From contig OY757011.1 in assembly GCA_963580285.1 (NCBI GenBank), positions 159,947,908 through 160,011,907 of the forward strand: 64,000 nucleotides of DNA, given 5' to 3'. This stretch comes from Lucinisca nassula. Taxonomy: Eukaryota; Mollusca; Bivalvia; Lucinida; Lucinidae. The position numbers and the translations under genes are program-made. Within the stretch, counting starts at the first letter, position 1, and every line of letters starts with the position of its first letter. The notes beneath the pieces are model-generated. The model was given only the letters and a program-made list of their open reading frames with translations. It had not been told where the DNA came from and ran no database searches. This document shows, piece after piece, positions 33,787 through 44,116 of the stretch.

Positions 33787-34960
33787 GTTTTTATGCCCCC
33801 GGAATCAAAGATTCGGGGTGTATAGTTTTTGGTCTGTCTGTCTGTTTGTCTGTTTGTCTGTCCGCAAAAACCTTAACAATGGGCATAACTTTTGAATGGT
33901 AACTGACAGGGCTTTCATACTTCACATATGCATTCCTTGTCACAAGACCATAAATTTTGATCTCATGATCTTGACCTTGACATTTGACCTACTTTTGACC
34001 TCCTTTTAAAAAACTTTAACATTGGCCATAACTTTTGATTGGTTAGTGATAGGACTTTCATATTTCACATGTCTATTCCATGTAACAAGACCTTTCCAGT
34101 GATATCATAATTATTGACCTCGTGACCTTGACCTTGACCTTTGTTCTACTTCTTTTTTAAAACCGTTAACATTCGGAAAACTTTACATTGGGCATAACTT
34201 TTGAATGGTAACTGATATGGCTTTCTGATTTCACACGTGCATTTCTTGTCACAAAACCTTTCCAGTGGTACCATAATTTTTGACCTCGCGACCTTGACCT
34301 TGACGTTTCACCTACTTTTTAAAAACCTTAATATTGACCATAACTTTCGATTGGTAAGTGATATGGCTTTCATATTTCACATGTGCATTCCTTGTCCAAG
34401 ACCATTCTAGTGGTACCATAATTTTTTACCTTATGACCTTGACCTTGACGTTTGACCTACTTTTTAAAAACTTTAACATTGGCCATAACTTTCGATTGGT
34501 AAGTGGTAGGGCTTTCATATATCACATGTGCATTCCTTGTCACAAGTCCTTTCTAGTGCTATCATAATTTTTGACCTCGTGACCTTGACGTTTGACCTAC
34601 TTTTTAAGAACTTTAACATAGTCCATAACTTTCGATTAGTAAGTGATAAGGTTTTCAAATTTCACATGTGCATTCTTTTTCACACGACCTTTCCAGTGCT
34701 ACCATAATTTTTGACCTCTTGACCTTGACGTTTACCTACTTTTTGAAAACTTTAACATTGGCCATAACTTTCGACTGGTAAGTGATAGGGCTTTCATATT
34801 TCACATGTGCATTCTATGTCACAAAAACTTTCCAACGATCCTATAATTTTTGACCTTGTGACCTTGCCTACCTTTTTAAGACTTGAACATTGGCCATACC
34901 ATTTGATTTCTTAGTGATGCTGCTTTCATATTAAACATGCGCTGTCCGGGGACATCAGTG
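33787..34960 (+). repeat. ~145-bp satellite-like array, about eight units
   Basis: Head with CCCCCGGAATC...GATTCGGGG fold-back and GTCTGTCTGT. Then units built on AACTTTAACATTGGCCATAA, GCTTTCATATTTCACATGTG, CATTCCTTGTCACAAG and GACCTTGACCTTGACGTTTG (starts near 33868, 34012, 34175, 34321, 34467, 34608, 34745, 34878). Most units carry TGACCTTGACC, the complement of the TCAAGGTCA extended half-site. Confidence 0.85.
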
Positions 34961-35940
34961 TTTCACAAAGACATCTTGTTTTCTTTTGTAGTTTTTTGTT
35001 TTTATTTGCAGTAAAAACCACGAGTGTGGGAACTTGGCTTGGGATTCGCGTCTTGAAATATCGATTTTGCCTAACATTTACCAATATTTTACTATACTTT
35101 ACTACTACGGAATGAATCGAATACCAAACTCCAGACTCCAGACTCCAAGCCAACTTCATACACTTAAAAACCACAGAGATAGCTATTACTTGGGCCCCGT
35201 CAAGCGATTTTGGTACTTATCGCATATGCGAGCAGCGAAGGTTCAGGCGAGCCTGCGCATCCGCGCAGTCTCGCGAGAACCTTCGCTGCTCGCTCATACA
35301 AGCAGTGAATCAAGAGGAACCTTCAGACAGAAAGCCATATCCCTGGCCCCTCTGAATGGCTGGGCATGCGCAGTTAAAATTTGTCATGACGGAATGCTCG
35401 AAGACACAAATTCGCTATGCGGGGCTCAAAGTCTTGGTTTAAACCATATACGGTTAGCGTCCCGAAAATTGGACACTGGGAAACAGTGTAGACCCAGCTC
35501 AGACGCTGCATAACAGGAAGGCAGATTTATGTTTTTCCGTTTACGCCCGTAAAATAGGTTAAAAGCTTCATCAGAACAAAGACGCATAAAAAATTACGTA
35601 TTTTATGTCCTTGCTGTATTTGTTTTGATTTAACGGGAGTACATATAGCGCGCGGCGAAGACGCTGTCAGACTGCGTGGACACATATTTCACTCATGAAA
35701 AACCAAGACGTATTTTCACTCGTGGCTTCGCTACTCTTGCAAATACGTCGTTTGATGCTGATCTGGGTCTCCGCTGGGAGCACATGTCCGAAGATACATT
35801 ATGAAGTGGCTATGTAACCTCCTTAAGAAGAACTGTTCGATCTGAAAATATTAAGATCAGCCCGCACAGTCTCAGCAGTCTTCGCTGTTCACATGATCTT
35901 TTATACCCACTTTGCTATCAAAAACGATATTCGAAATAGA
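34961..35940. repeat. Non-coding stretch with a CG-rich hairpin
   Basis: GCGAGCAGCGAAGGTTC (35228-35244) pairs with GAACCTTCGCTGCTCGC (35276-35292) around a CG-rich loop. Related AGCAGTCTTCGCTG words lie near 35870. The 160-codon open frame at 35034-35513 runs across this hairpin and is not believed. Confidence 0.6.
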
Positions 35941-36320
35941 AGTGGAGGCAATGATCAGGAATCGATACAATTAACAGCTCCCATCAGAGAAACCAAAGGG
36001 AAAGAAAGACAAACATAAAACACAGACCCTAATGGAAACATCAATTCCCAGTAAGCATTCTACATAAATCTACAGCGGGCCGCTAGCGGCCCGTCAGGGT
36101 AGCTGACGGGCCGCTAACGGCCCGCTGTAGATTTATGTAGAATGCTAGCAGGGAACAGCAGAAAGCCAAAAGGACAGTTACTTTCCCACAAAATGGCCAA
36201 CCGGCTATCCAAATCAAAATAATATAAGAGATACAAAGACTCAAAGACAAACCGCGACAGAAGAACCGCCTTGGAACGGTCAGTGAAACGAATTTTCACT
36301 GTGGGGCTTAACTCGATTTT
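35940..36320 (-). mobile_element. Retroelement tail (same family as 12153-12655) split by a mini hairpin
   Basis: On the minus strand: AAATCGAGTTAAGCCCCACA, TTCACTGACCGTTCCAAGG, GCCATTTTGTGGGAAAGTAA, then after the hairpin TTTCCATTAGGGTCTG and TTAATTGTATCGATTCCTGA. It is colinear with the tail inserted in LINE B. Confidence 0.75.
36054..36146. mobile_element. ~92-bp TA-flanked palindromic mini-element
   Basis: Two arms of ~43 bp (AGCATTCTACATAAATCTAC...GCGGCCCGTCA) are complementary with about one mismatch around GGGTAGC. TA lies on both sides. It interrupts the retroelement tail, so it is an insertion. Probably a minimal fold-back of Tc1/mariner type (inference). Confidence 0.75.
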
Positions 36321-36860
36321 ACTTGGCCACTGGTCAGAAACTGTGGACGCATACTGATCTGAGTCTTTGCTTATGGCGCCAGTCGTTCTAAAGGTTATAA
36401 CAGATGGGCCGCGTCAAAATGTATGACTTCGGACGAAATAGCATGACAGTTACTACGCGTACCATGCATGTGCATACTGTAAAAGTCTGTGAGAGGCACC
36501 AAAATTAAAAGGTTTCTTCTATTGGTCTTAAAAGAACGAATTTGCTCCCCTTGGGAGAAAATTCTTTCCTTTCAGAAAAGTCAATATTTTAAAAATTTTG
36601 TGTAGATCTCGCTTGAATATGGGTAACGGCTACGCTACTGGCGAAAATTCAAACATCTCAAGCAGTTCCCTCCCATATCATACGCAGGACTGCTCTGTTT
36701 GGACATTGGTTTCCGCCACATACTCCCTGCTCCATGCTGTGGCGGGCGTCTTGCGGTGCATGGCGTATACGAACGATGAAGAGGGGACCCTATAAATCAG
36801 CTATTTATACTTTCTTTTATATCTTGAATATCATAATGAGCCTTTTACCATCACTGTCAT
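36321..36860. other. No gene seen
   Basis: Low-complexity-free sequence with a short open frame (36598-36795) lacking any recognisable domain. Confidence 0.5.
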
Positions 36861-37203
36861 AGTTTTCTTTTTTTTTTTTTTTTTTTGGCTTCAGATTTTA
36901 AGCATTTATTTCAGACACATTTTATCGTATGCATTATAACAGTTCTTATCAACATAGAACAACATTTGTGTTTTAAGTTTTATGTAAGAACACATATTTC
37001 AACTTTTATGTACTATCACAAACCAGAGCTTTATTCCTAGACTTCACTAAATGTTTTATAAATGCTGTATATATTGTAGATAATTGAAATAGTTTTATAT
37101 ATGTATTTTGCTTATTAGCTAAGAGCACCATATGTTAGAAAAGTATCTACATGCTTAATATGTTATCCTCTATGAATAAAGACATTATTATTATTATTAT
37201 TAT
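36861..37203 (+). mobile_element. LINE 3' end with (ATT)n tail
   Basis: A T-run is followed by AT-rich 3' UTR-like sequence ending TATCCTCTATGAATAAAGAC and (ATT)n (37185-37203). The AATAAAGAC-ATT ending equals that of LINE C at 14680-14702. No coding part kept. Confidence 0.6.
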
Positions 37204-37208
37204 AAAGG

Positions 37209-37403
37209 AAAAATGTTCCCCTTTCCTTTGACCCTTCTCCCGCTGCATAAATTAATTTAGCTACACCCATTTACACTTCAACCAATCAAATTACTTGTTG
37301 TAATTTATCCATTCAAATTAGCAAACTGTATGGAAAACAGTGTAGATCCTGACCAGATGGCTACTTCAAGCCATCTGATCTGGATCTATACCGTTTGCAA
37401 AGA
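37209..37403 (-). repeat. Copy of the family K-bearing ~200-bp arm
   Basis: On the minus strand it resembles each arm of 42868-43412: AACAGTGTAGATC hairpin, TTACAACAAGTAATTTGATT, GGGTGTAGCTAAATTAATT, GAGAAGGGTCAAAGG. The palindrome at 37336-37400 is GTGTAGATCCTGACCAGATG...CATCTGATCTGGATCTATAC. Confidence 0.7.
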
Positions 37404-37724
37404 CATCACGAAGACACACCTATATGATTTTGACCCCCTCGAACTCCACTTTTATATAGCAAAAATGGAATTTACAGGGAGAAACTTTATTTTGCTTATT
37501 TCTGGTCTAAAATATAGATTGTGGGAACTCGTTAGAACCGCCTCAATGAGGCGGTTCTAACGAGTACCCACAATCTATATTTCTCGATATGGCGGTTCTA
37601 ACGAGTACCCACAATCTATATTTTGAGCAGAAATTAGAAAAATATCATAAGTTTTCATCTTAATTTTTTTATATTTTCGGCGATAAAGGTTACAATGTAT
37701 TTGTATAGGCGTGTATACGTTATG
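37404..37724 (+). mobile_element. Family H MITE, subtype A, with a duplicated hairpin arm
   Basis: Starts CATCACGAAGACACACC, ends GGCGTGTATACGTTATG. The right arm GGCGGTTCTAACGAGTACCC occurs twice in a row (from ~37549 and ~37590), giving one left arm and two right arms, so two alternative hairpins are possible. Confidence 0.83.
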
Positions 37725-37803
37725 TAGGGATTGAGAACAGCAGAATGCGGGTTAAGAATACTGAGATTTTGTGTAGTTTTTTTTCTTTTCTGTGCGTAAC
37801 AAT

Positions 37804-38081
37804 GCATCACGATAACAAGTCGGTGAAACGAAGACCCCCTTAACCCCACTTTATATAGAGAAAAGTGGGGTTTACGGGGTAACATTATCTGACTTATTTT
37901 TACTCAAAAACATAGATTGTGGGTACTCGTTAGAACCGCCTCATTGAGGCGGTTCTAACGAGCACCCACAATCTATGTTGAAAGCAGAAATAATAAAGAT
38001 GTTATCATCTTTACCTAATATTTATCATTTTCTGACACCATGTTGGACGCCATTATTTCTTACGGGCATGTTTTCCTAATG
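37804..38081 (-). mobile_element. Family H MITE, subtype B
   Basis: CATCACGATAACAAGTCGG at one end and ACGGGCATGTTTTCCTAATG at the other. Perfect central hairpin around CGCCTCATTGAGGCGG. It lies ~140 bp beyond the stop codon of the sulfotransferase gene. Confidence 0.85.
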
Positions 38082-38220
38082 GCTCATTCTGAACTCTCTG
38101 CACAGCCTGAACTCATCCAGCTATGTGTGCGAAAAGAAGGTTTGTGCCTGTCGTCATCTATCTAACAGGAAGGTAGATCTGACGAGAGACAAGTTCCTGC
38201 ATGGCGCTGTGGATAACAGT

Positions 38221-39399
38221 TCACATTGTGTTGTACTGCCAGTTAAAATTCCGGCCAACCTGTTGAAAAAATCTCTCGTTTCGTGGCTGGAAGAATGCTA
38301 TCAGTTTCTTCATCGTGTTTTGGTTGATAGGTTCATTGACTGCCTTATCGCCGTCTGACCTACCCCTTTTCTTGTCATAACAAACGACCAAATTGCTTTC
38401 CCGGGCTGATCGGACACAATGAAACCCCTTTTCTTTGATAAATACAAACTGATTTTTATCTATTACGTGTTCAATGCCGAGAAAAGTTTCAATATCATGC
38501 AATATCTTGAAAGGATCGTTTTTGAAGTCCACGCTGTCTATAATCATTATTTGGCTTCTGTTGAATAGTCTTAAGTAACGATTCATGCCCTCGTCGTATA
38601 TGGAGTGTTTAATGAAAAAGCAATCCCGATTAATGTTTCCAGTTTCGGAGTCAATAGCACAATTTTCAAGTTTGTATTTGTATCTCACTGCAATGTGTTT
38701 AGAGTAACTGAAATGGGCCAGAGTTCTTGCAATAGGTTCACGTACCAATGCGATCAATTTCATCTCTGGATTCATTGCGTAAATTTGTGCCGGGCTGTCT
38801 TGTTCTTGGAAATAAGAAGGTGATTTTTCGACAGTGATCTGACCTGTATACGAGCAGGGCATTTGCTTCTTATACCAATCCAGTCCGTTAGCATATTTTT
38901 TTCCTCCGAAAAAGTGTAACTCAAATAATGGTTCCCGATAGATCCTGATTCTTGGGTGCATGTACATGAACTCTAGCAACTCATGTGTACCACTTTTATA
39001 ATTGCCTATGATCAAACACTGTGGCAAGCGTTGTTGACAGGCGTCATGTCGGAGACTGATCAACTTCTCTCCTTTCTCATGTATTGTTTTCAACTCATTT
39101 TGCATCGTGTTCTCGGAGTATATTACGTGATAAGGGACATGTCGTTTTTCGGTCAGCGCAATGTCATTATTTTCCGTGGTATGTTTCGTGGTGTTCCCCT
39201 GTAGCGAGTTTCCATCAAAGGTTTCTCCCATTTTCTTTTCTGTTGTATTTGAAGCAGTCTGGATTCTGAATATTTGTTGACTTAGCGTCAGTTGTTTTTC
39301 ACGTCCAACCATGTACTGTCCGAATGTGTAAATGATAATAATGATAACTAAAAGCCGAAAATACAGCTTCCTTCTTCTTGAATACAAATTTAAAGTCAT
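38221..39399 (-). CDS. Heparan sulfate glucosamine 3-O-sulfotransferase-like protein
   Basis: Uninterrupted 392-codon ORF, the only intact cellular gene seen. Layout: short basic cytoplasmic tail, one membrane segment (~13-30), stem region with NTT sequons (51, 69), then a sulfotransferase domain (~125-390). The 5'-phosphosulfate loop of PAPS binding is IGNYKSGT (131-138). FELHFF (159-164) carries the candidate catalytic Glu160. VEKSPSYF is at 190-197 and LVREPIART at 218-226 forms the 3'-phosphate site. GFHC...C near 328 and 340 followed by KKRGR matches the disulfide loop of 3-OST enzymes. The Ser usually found eight residues after the REP arginine is Ala228. Expected in Golgi, transferring sulfate from PAPS to heparan sulfate glucosamine. 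ATG at 39399 gives the full type II topology. Single exon; could be a retrogene or an intronless paralogue. Confidence 0.87.
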   Translation of the reverse strand: MTLNLYSRRRKLYFRLLVIIIIIYTFGQYMVGREKQLTLSQQIFRIQTASNTTEKKMGETFDGNSLQGNTTKHTTENNDIALTEKRHVPYHVIYSENTMQNELKTIHEKGEKLISLRHDACQQRLPQCLIIGNYKSGTHELLEFMYMHPRIRIYREPLFELHFFGGKKYANGLDWYKKQMPCSYTGQITVEKSPSYFQEQDSPAQIYAMNPEMKLIALVREPIARTLAHFSYSKHIAVRYKYKLENCAIDSETGNINRDCFFIKHSIYDEGMNRYLRLFNRSQIMIIDSVDFKNDPFKILHDIETFLGIEHVIDKNQFVFIKEKGFHCVRSARESNLVVCYDKKRGRSDGDKAVNEPINQNTMKKLIAFFQPRNERFFQQVGRNFNWQYNTM

Positions 39400-39539
39400 A
39401 CTGCGGGTCCACAGTTGGTCACTCTTGACGTTGGTTTGATGGCGTTGTTGTGTGACTAAGTAGTGGACGCCTGGGACCTTAAAATAATAACAGGAACATT
39501 ACTATTTGAACAATAAAACATATGTATATTTATCATATA

Positions 39540-39957
39540 TTTACATTTCCAGTGTAAAGTCTAATGTAAACATATAGAAAACAATTGCGTTCATACTTCC
39601 ATGAATGCATCGAATCACATGATTCTCGGTGACGTTTAGTGACGTCATTCTAAACCATTGTTCTCTACGGGGGTTGATGGCGTCAATGCTCTTCCGCTCT
39701 TTGTAGAAAAACAGCGTGTAAATGTTTTTCAGCTTTGAAAGTTTGCCCTACAAGCATTTTTTCGCCCAGTGATGAGGGGCATATAATATAAATATAAAAA
39801 ATAAACTTAACTTTTCTGCTTTTCATGAAAGTATGAACGACAGTGGGTCGCTAGCAAAGTTTACATGAACCCCTTCGGGGTTCATTTACTTTGCACGCGA
39901 CCCACTGCGTTCATACTTCCATGAACTGCAGAAAAATAAATTTCATTTCTTAAATAA
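39540..39957 (-). repeat. Family D copy, inverted
   Basis: Complement of the units at 25073-26170, with the GGGTCGCTAGCAAAG / CTTTGCACGCGACCC hairpin around CCCCTTCGGGG and a TAGTGACGTCAT motif. It sits ~140 bp upstream of the sulfotransferase start. Confidence 0.82.
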
Positions 39958-40600
39958 CATCGATATGCAGTGGATAACGTCGTGTAATAAATTTCGTATG
40001 ACCACACTTTGGCGGGATTAAATAACGTCATGACGACGTCCATGTCAACCATGCATTTTTGTGGGAAATTTGTCAAATTTAAGGGCGATAAAATCCAATT
40101 TAAAGTGGTCATATAATAAACAGAATCTAACACCCGTGGCCATTTTATATGAAATTTATGAAACTCAACGAAGGCTCGTTTTATAAATTTCATATGAAAT
40201 GACCACACGTGTAAGATCCTTAATTTATCATATGCCGTCGATGTTATCAAGTACACGACGTCATGTCATTAACGCTCTGCATGCTGGGTATTTGTTTTCG
40301 CCACAGACGACATTTTGAAATATTTTTCTAATTTTCCCAGGAAACAGGATTTGACATCTCATGCAAATTGTCTCCCATGGAGACAATTTGCATGAGATGT
40401 CAGCTCCTGTTTTCTGGGGAAAATAAGAAAGATATCAACAATTTTTCGTCTGCTGAATTAGCCCAGAGAATGGTAAAGGTTAAAATAATATGACTACACG
40501 TGTGAAACATGGTTACTGGCGCGTTACGTCAAGACGCCCGCCCGTGACAACCTCTACTGTCTTACAGAATCATTTAATCATAGACGCTTGAAGTTTGGTC
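39958..40600. repeat. Family C fold-backs and a perfect octamer palindrome
   Basis: AT-rich with GACGTCATGACGACGTC (~40025). A hairpin at ~40140-40210 pairs TATGAAATTTATGAAACTC with its complement. A perfect 23-bp-arm palindrome lies at 40353-40401, flanked by TTTTCCCAGGAAACAGGA / TCCTGTTTTCTGGGGAAAA. Confidence 0.68.
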
Positions 40601-40613
40601 TATCAAAACGTAT

Positions 40614-40770
40614 AGAAGCCTCCGTTGTGTAGTGGTTATGCTACTCGCCTTGTAAACCAGGGGTCGCAGGATCGATCCCGGGCTTCTCCAGACTTTCGGA
40701 TGAGTCTTTAAACCAAGGTCCCGTCTCCGTATGACCTTAGCTGTTGGTGAGACGCAAAACTCAAACAAAC
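40614..40770 (+). mobile_element. SINE-T, complete copy with target duplication
   Basis: TATCAAAACGTAT flanks it at 40601-40613 and 40771-40783, a 13-bp target duplication. The head AGAAGCCTCCGTTGTGTAGT, loop CTTGTAA (tRNA-Thr UGU type), box B GGATCGATCCC and GGGCTTCTCCA show tRNA origin. The tail module TTTCGGATGAGTCTTTAAAC ends in AAACTCAAACAAAC. Read as an internally promoted Pol III SINE. Confidence 0.92.
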
Positions 40771-40920
40771 TATCAAAACGTATTTAACCTATCCAAATAT
40801 GTCACTATCGATTTTGAACCTTATGATACGTACTGATGGACAGAACTTCAAGCTCCTGTGATTTCATGTGAAATTCATGAAACTCGACTCAGGCTCGTTT
40901 CATAAATATCAAATGACCAC

Positions 40921-41180
40921 TATAATAATAATATATCATAATAATAATGCCTTTATTTTCTGCGGATAACCTATTAAGTAAGAACTTATCTTACATATGG
41001 TCCTCAACAATTCAATTAAAAGGTAAACAAGTACATATATATGAAAATTGTAGCATATATAGAATATATACATCACTTACTACAACATAAGATGGAACTA
41101 ATGTATTATATGTCCAGGAAACATCTAAGATATCAAGGTAAGTAACATTTTGTTTTAAAATATTGAGTAGTTATTTTGAC

Positions 41181-41200
<20 letters not shown>
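40921..41200 (-). mobile_element. LINE 3' end, minus strand, with ATT tail
   Basis: On the minus strand: GGTTATCCGCAGAAAATAAA, then GGCATTATTATTATG. The same AATAAA plus (ATT)n ending as at 14680 and 37170. The upstream side runs into a (CA)n microsatellite (41184-41220). Confidence 0.62.

Positions 41201-41220
<20 letters not shown>
41184..41220. repeat. (CA)n microsatellite
   Basis: About 18 CA units. Confidence 0.95.
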
Positions 41221-41222
<2 letters not shown>

Positions 41223-41653
41223 TAGTATGACAAAGAACTTCTAAAAACTTAGAAATACATGTAATTACAGATTGACCCAATCAATATATCTCAGTGTAAG
41301 GTAGTTAAAATATTTATGTAGGACTTAAAGAATAATTATGGCACTGTTGGTTTATAATATATCCAGCTAAACATCATGCACTGTGTGTGAGTCCAAACCC
41401 AAATGCCAACGCGAGAAATTGGTGAACTTGTGGCGGAAACCAATGTCCAAACATCAAGTTGCGACCCCGGATTCGGCACAAGAAAGCACCAAGCGCAATA
41501 AATATGTCAAAGCGCAATAAATATATCATTGAGCAATAAATATGTTTACCCCCTGTTAACTCATGTAGCATCCCCTATGTAAAGGTCATACTACAAAAAC
41601 ATGCATGTTTTAGAATGTTTCTGTTGGACCTTGAAATTTCTTCCATTCGTGTT
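41221..41653. other. No gene seen
   Basis: AT-rich. GCGCAATAAATAT is repeated with variation three times at ~41485-41540. Nothing else recognised. Confidence 0.5.
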
Positions 41654-41931
41654 GCCATTACGAAAACACGCCTATAAAATACATAGTAAATTTTACCCCC
41701 CTGAAAAACGAAAATTTTAGATGAAAAATTGTGCTACTTTTCTTATATTTGCTCAAAATATAGATTGTGGGTACACGTTCGAACCACCTCATCGAGGCCG
41801 TTCTAACGAGTACCCACAATCTATATTTTAGAGCAAAATAAGAAATAAAGTTTATCCCCTGTAAACTCCAGTTTTACTGTATAAAAGTGGGATTCAAGGG
41901 GGTCAGAATTATATAGGCGTGTTTTCGTGAT
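41654..41931 (-). mobile_element. Family H MITE, subtype A
   Basis: Ends CATTACGAAAACACGCC and GGCGTGTTTTCGTGAT. The central hairpin around CACCTCATCGAGGCCG has several changes. The CCAGTTTTACTGTATAAAAG stem is kept. Confidence 0.85.
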
Positions 41932-42202
41932 AAATATTAGAAATGTTTTCAGAAGAAAACTATGTACCGCCTCTACCCTGAGTGAATACGACCCAATTAA
42001 TTGGGGCCTTGAAAATGAGGTCAAAGGCCACGAAAGAACAATAAAGTCGTCGCTTTTGGCAAGAGATACTCTGCCAGGGTTGGCAGAAACTCTTAATCTA
42101 TTCAAGAGATATGTTGCAGACAAGCAAAAATTTCATATCATTTGGTCCTGTATAACCTTGAAAAGTAGATCAAGGTCCCTGAAATCTGATCGAATATATA
42201 TA

Positions 42203-42372
42203 CAGTAAAATTCCGCTATTAAAACCAGCTGAAATAAGCTAAATTCTGCTTTTAAACACATATGATTAAAGTGTTTGTTATTTTTCAATGTGTTTTCCAC
42301 ACCTACTGCCCTCTAGTAAGAGACGACCTTTGGGACTGTTCAGAAGTGGTCTTAATATAGGATACACCACAT
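42203..42372. mobile_element. Tc1/mariner-like MITE, second copy
   Basis: Left end CAGTAAAATTCCGCTATTAA preceded by TA equals the copy at 27283. The right end (GTGGTCTTAATATAGGATAC) is decayed. Confidence 0.7.
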
Positions 42373-42410
42373 GTTGTTGGAATGTACCTATTGGCACGAG
42401 GATATGTGTT

Positions 42411-42697
42411 TGTTGTTGTTTGATTTGAGGTTTAACGTCCCCGTCAACACTATACAGGTACTTTTGGAGACATTGCTCCCTTTCTGACATTGAGATGGAA
42501 TGACATCTCAAGCCCTGTCGCCCGATGAAACCAATAGGGTTTATAAGCATGGACGGGCCGACTCTCACTGCTTTGCCTGGGCAGGCTTATATCCTCTAAG
42601 TGGTTTACCAGTACTCGTGTGCGGTCGATTTCAGCTCTGCGTTTAAGCATCGTGCAGCCCATCTATTTCTTCAAGCCCCGATTGACGGGGGCTGACG
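42411..42697 (-). mobile_element. SINE-R copy 3
   Basis: Complement orientation, from GTTTGATTTGAGGTTTAACG to AGCCCCGATTGACGGGGG; nearly complete. Confidence 0.88.
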
Positions 42698-42867
42698 GGG
42701 ATATGTGTAATGTTACATTGCACTCATGTGGCTTTGAAAACTAAATTATTGCAGAATTACACCAAGTGTTTGGTAGGTTACAATGATATACAGCAAAATG
42801 TCTGACCACAATTAATTTAGGAAATATATTGCAGAAAATCTATTTTGGCCCAAACTTGACAGTTTTT

Positions 42868-43412
42868 AACCCTTATCTTGCAGTTCACGACAACCCCTAT
42901 CTTTGGAAACAGTGTAGATCCAGATCAGATGGCTTCTGATCAGGATCTACACTGTTTGACATTCAGTGTATGAGTTTGTAGGAATAGATTACATCAAGTA
43001 ATCTGATTGGTTCAAAGTCAGAGATGGGTGTGGCTAATCTGCATATTCAACAAGAGAAGGGTTAAAGCAAGTTACCATGAAATTGAAGTGAACTCGATAT
43101 AATTATCCAGATAACAAATGGAAAGCAACACCAACATAAAACATAATTAAAATGTCACAAGCAAAAACCAAAAAGGTCAGTTACTTTCTCACAAAATGAA
43201 AAAATAACCCTTCTCTTGCTGAATATTCATTTTAGCGACACCCATCTCTGCATTTGAGACCAATCAGATTACTTGATGTAATTTATTCATAAACTGAATG
43301 TCAAACAGTGTAGATCCTGATCAGAAGCCATCTGATCTGGATCTACACTGTTTCCAAAGATGTGGGTTGTCGTGAACAGCAAGATAAGGGTTTTAAAAAA
43401 TACCAGTACTAT
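42868..43412. repeat. Inverted repeat with ~200-bp arms, each bearing a family K hairpin
   Basis: Arms at ~42868-43063 and ~43206-43412 match in inverted orientation: ACCCTTATCTTGC.GTTCACGACAACC, GGAAACAGTGTAGATCCAG, ATTACATCAAGTAATCTGAT, AGAGATGGGTGTGGCTA. The spacer is ~140 bp. A related single arm lies at 37209-37403. Probably a long-arm fold-back MITE. Confidence 0.75.
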
Positions 43413-43469
43413 CAGAAGCGGACTCTACTAGCTTTGAATTTGCGATTATTCTATCCTAGCGGCCCTTTT

Positions 43470-43945
43470 TGGTGACATTGGCAAACAGTGTAGACTCGGA
43501 TCCAACGCCACAGATCTGAATATACACAGTTTATTTAAAGTATGTACAGTTTTTTTTTGCAGATTTTACAACACACAAAAAACTGGCATCCCTATAATTG
43601 GAAGGGGACAATTCCAAACTCGTTAGGTGGAATATTCCATTGTCCTATATGGGTTAAACATATGTAGGGTTTAGCAAGATAGCAAGCAGAGTGGATCCTG
43701 CTGGTGTGGCTCATTATGAGCCATCTAATCAGGATCTACACTTTTTACCAGTCTGTAAATCGAAAGGGTTAGATGGGCATATACCAGAGGTGCCCCACGA
43801 CTGAAGAGAACTGAATGTTTGTAATTGTTATTCCTTAACCTATTGAAGGCGGGAAACCCATAAATGGGCACCTTGGCAAACGGCGCAGGCCCAGATCAGA
43901 CGCCACAGAAAGCGGCGTCTGATCAGGGCATGCAGTATTTGCTAA
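43470..43945. repeat. Three further family K hairpins
   Basis: ~43480-43530 (AACAGTGTAGACTCGGATCC..., decayed), ~43690-43750 (GTGGATCCTGCTGGTG...AATCAGGATCTACAC) and ~43876-43930 (CAGGCCCAGATCAGACGCC...GGCGTCTGATCAGGGC). Separated by unrelated AT-rich sequence. Confidence 0.7.
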
Positions 43946-44116
43946 CAGAATTTTTCCGTCAAAATAGAATAAAAACGAAAAAAAAATAGGCCTGCCACCC
44001 TGCACTTGTCCAAACTAAAACAAAAATATGCCTGCCATCCCTTATATGACAAATAAACTTGTCCAACATATAGCAATGGATGAGTCCACTGGTATATAAT
44101 ACATTATTTGTTTGTC

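Noticed and set aside
33868..34960. CRISPR-like array
   Set aside because: Units are ~145 bp, diverged along their whole length, without identical repeats and unique spacers, and the window is eukaryotic.
35034..35513. 159-codon open frame
   Set aside because: Runs across a CG-rich hairpin repeat and unrelated flanks. No domain, no splice or codon support.
40614..40690. Functional tRNA-Thr gene
   Set aside because: The tRNA-like head continues into a SINE body and is flanked by a 13-bp target duplication; it is a SINE.
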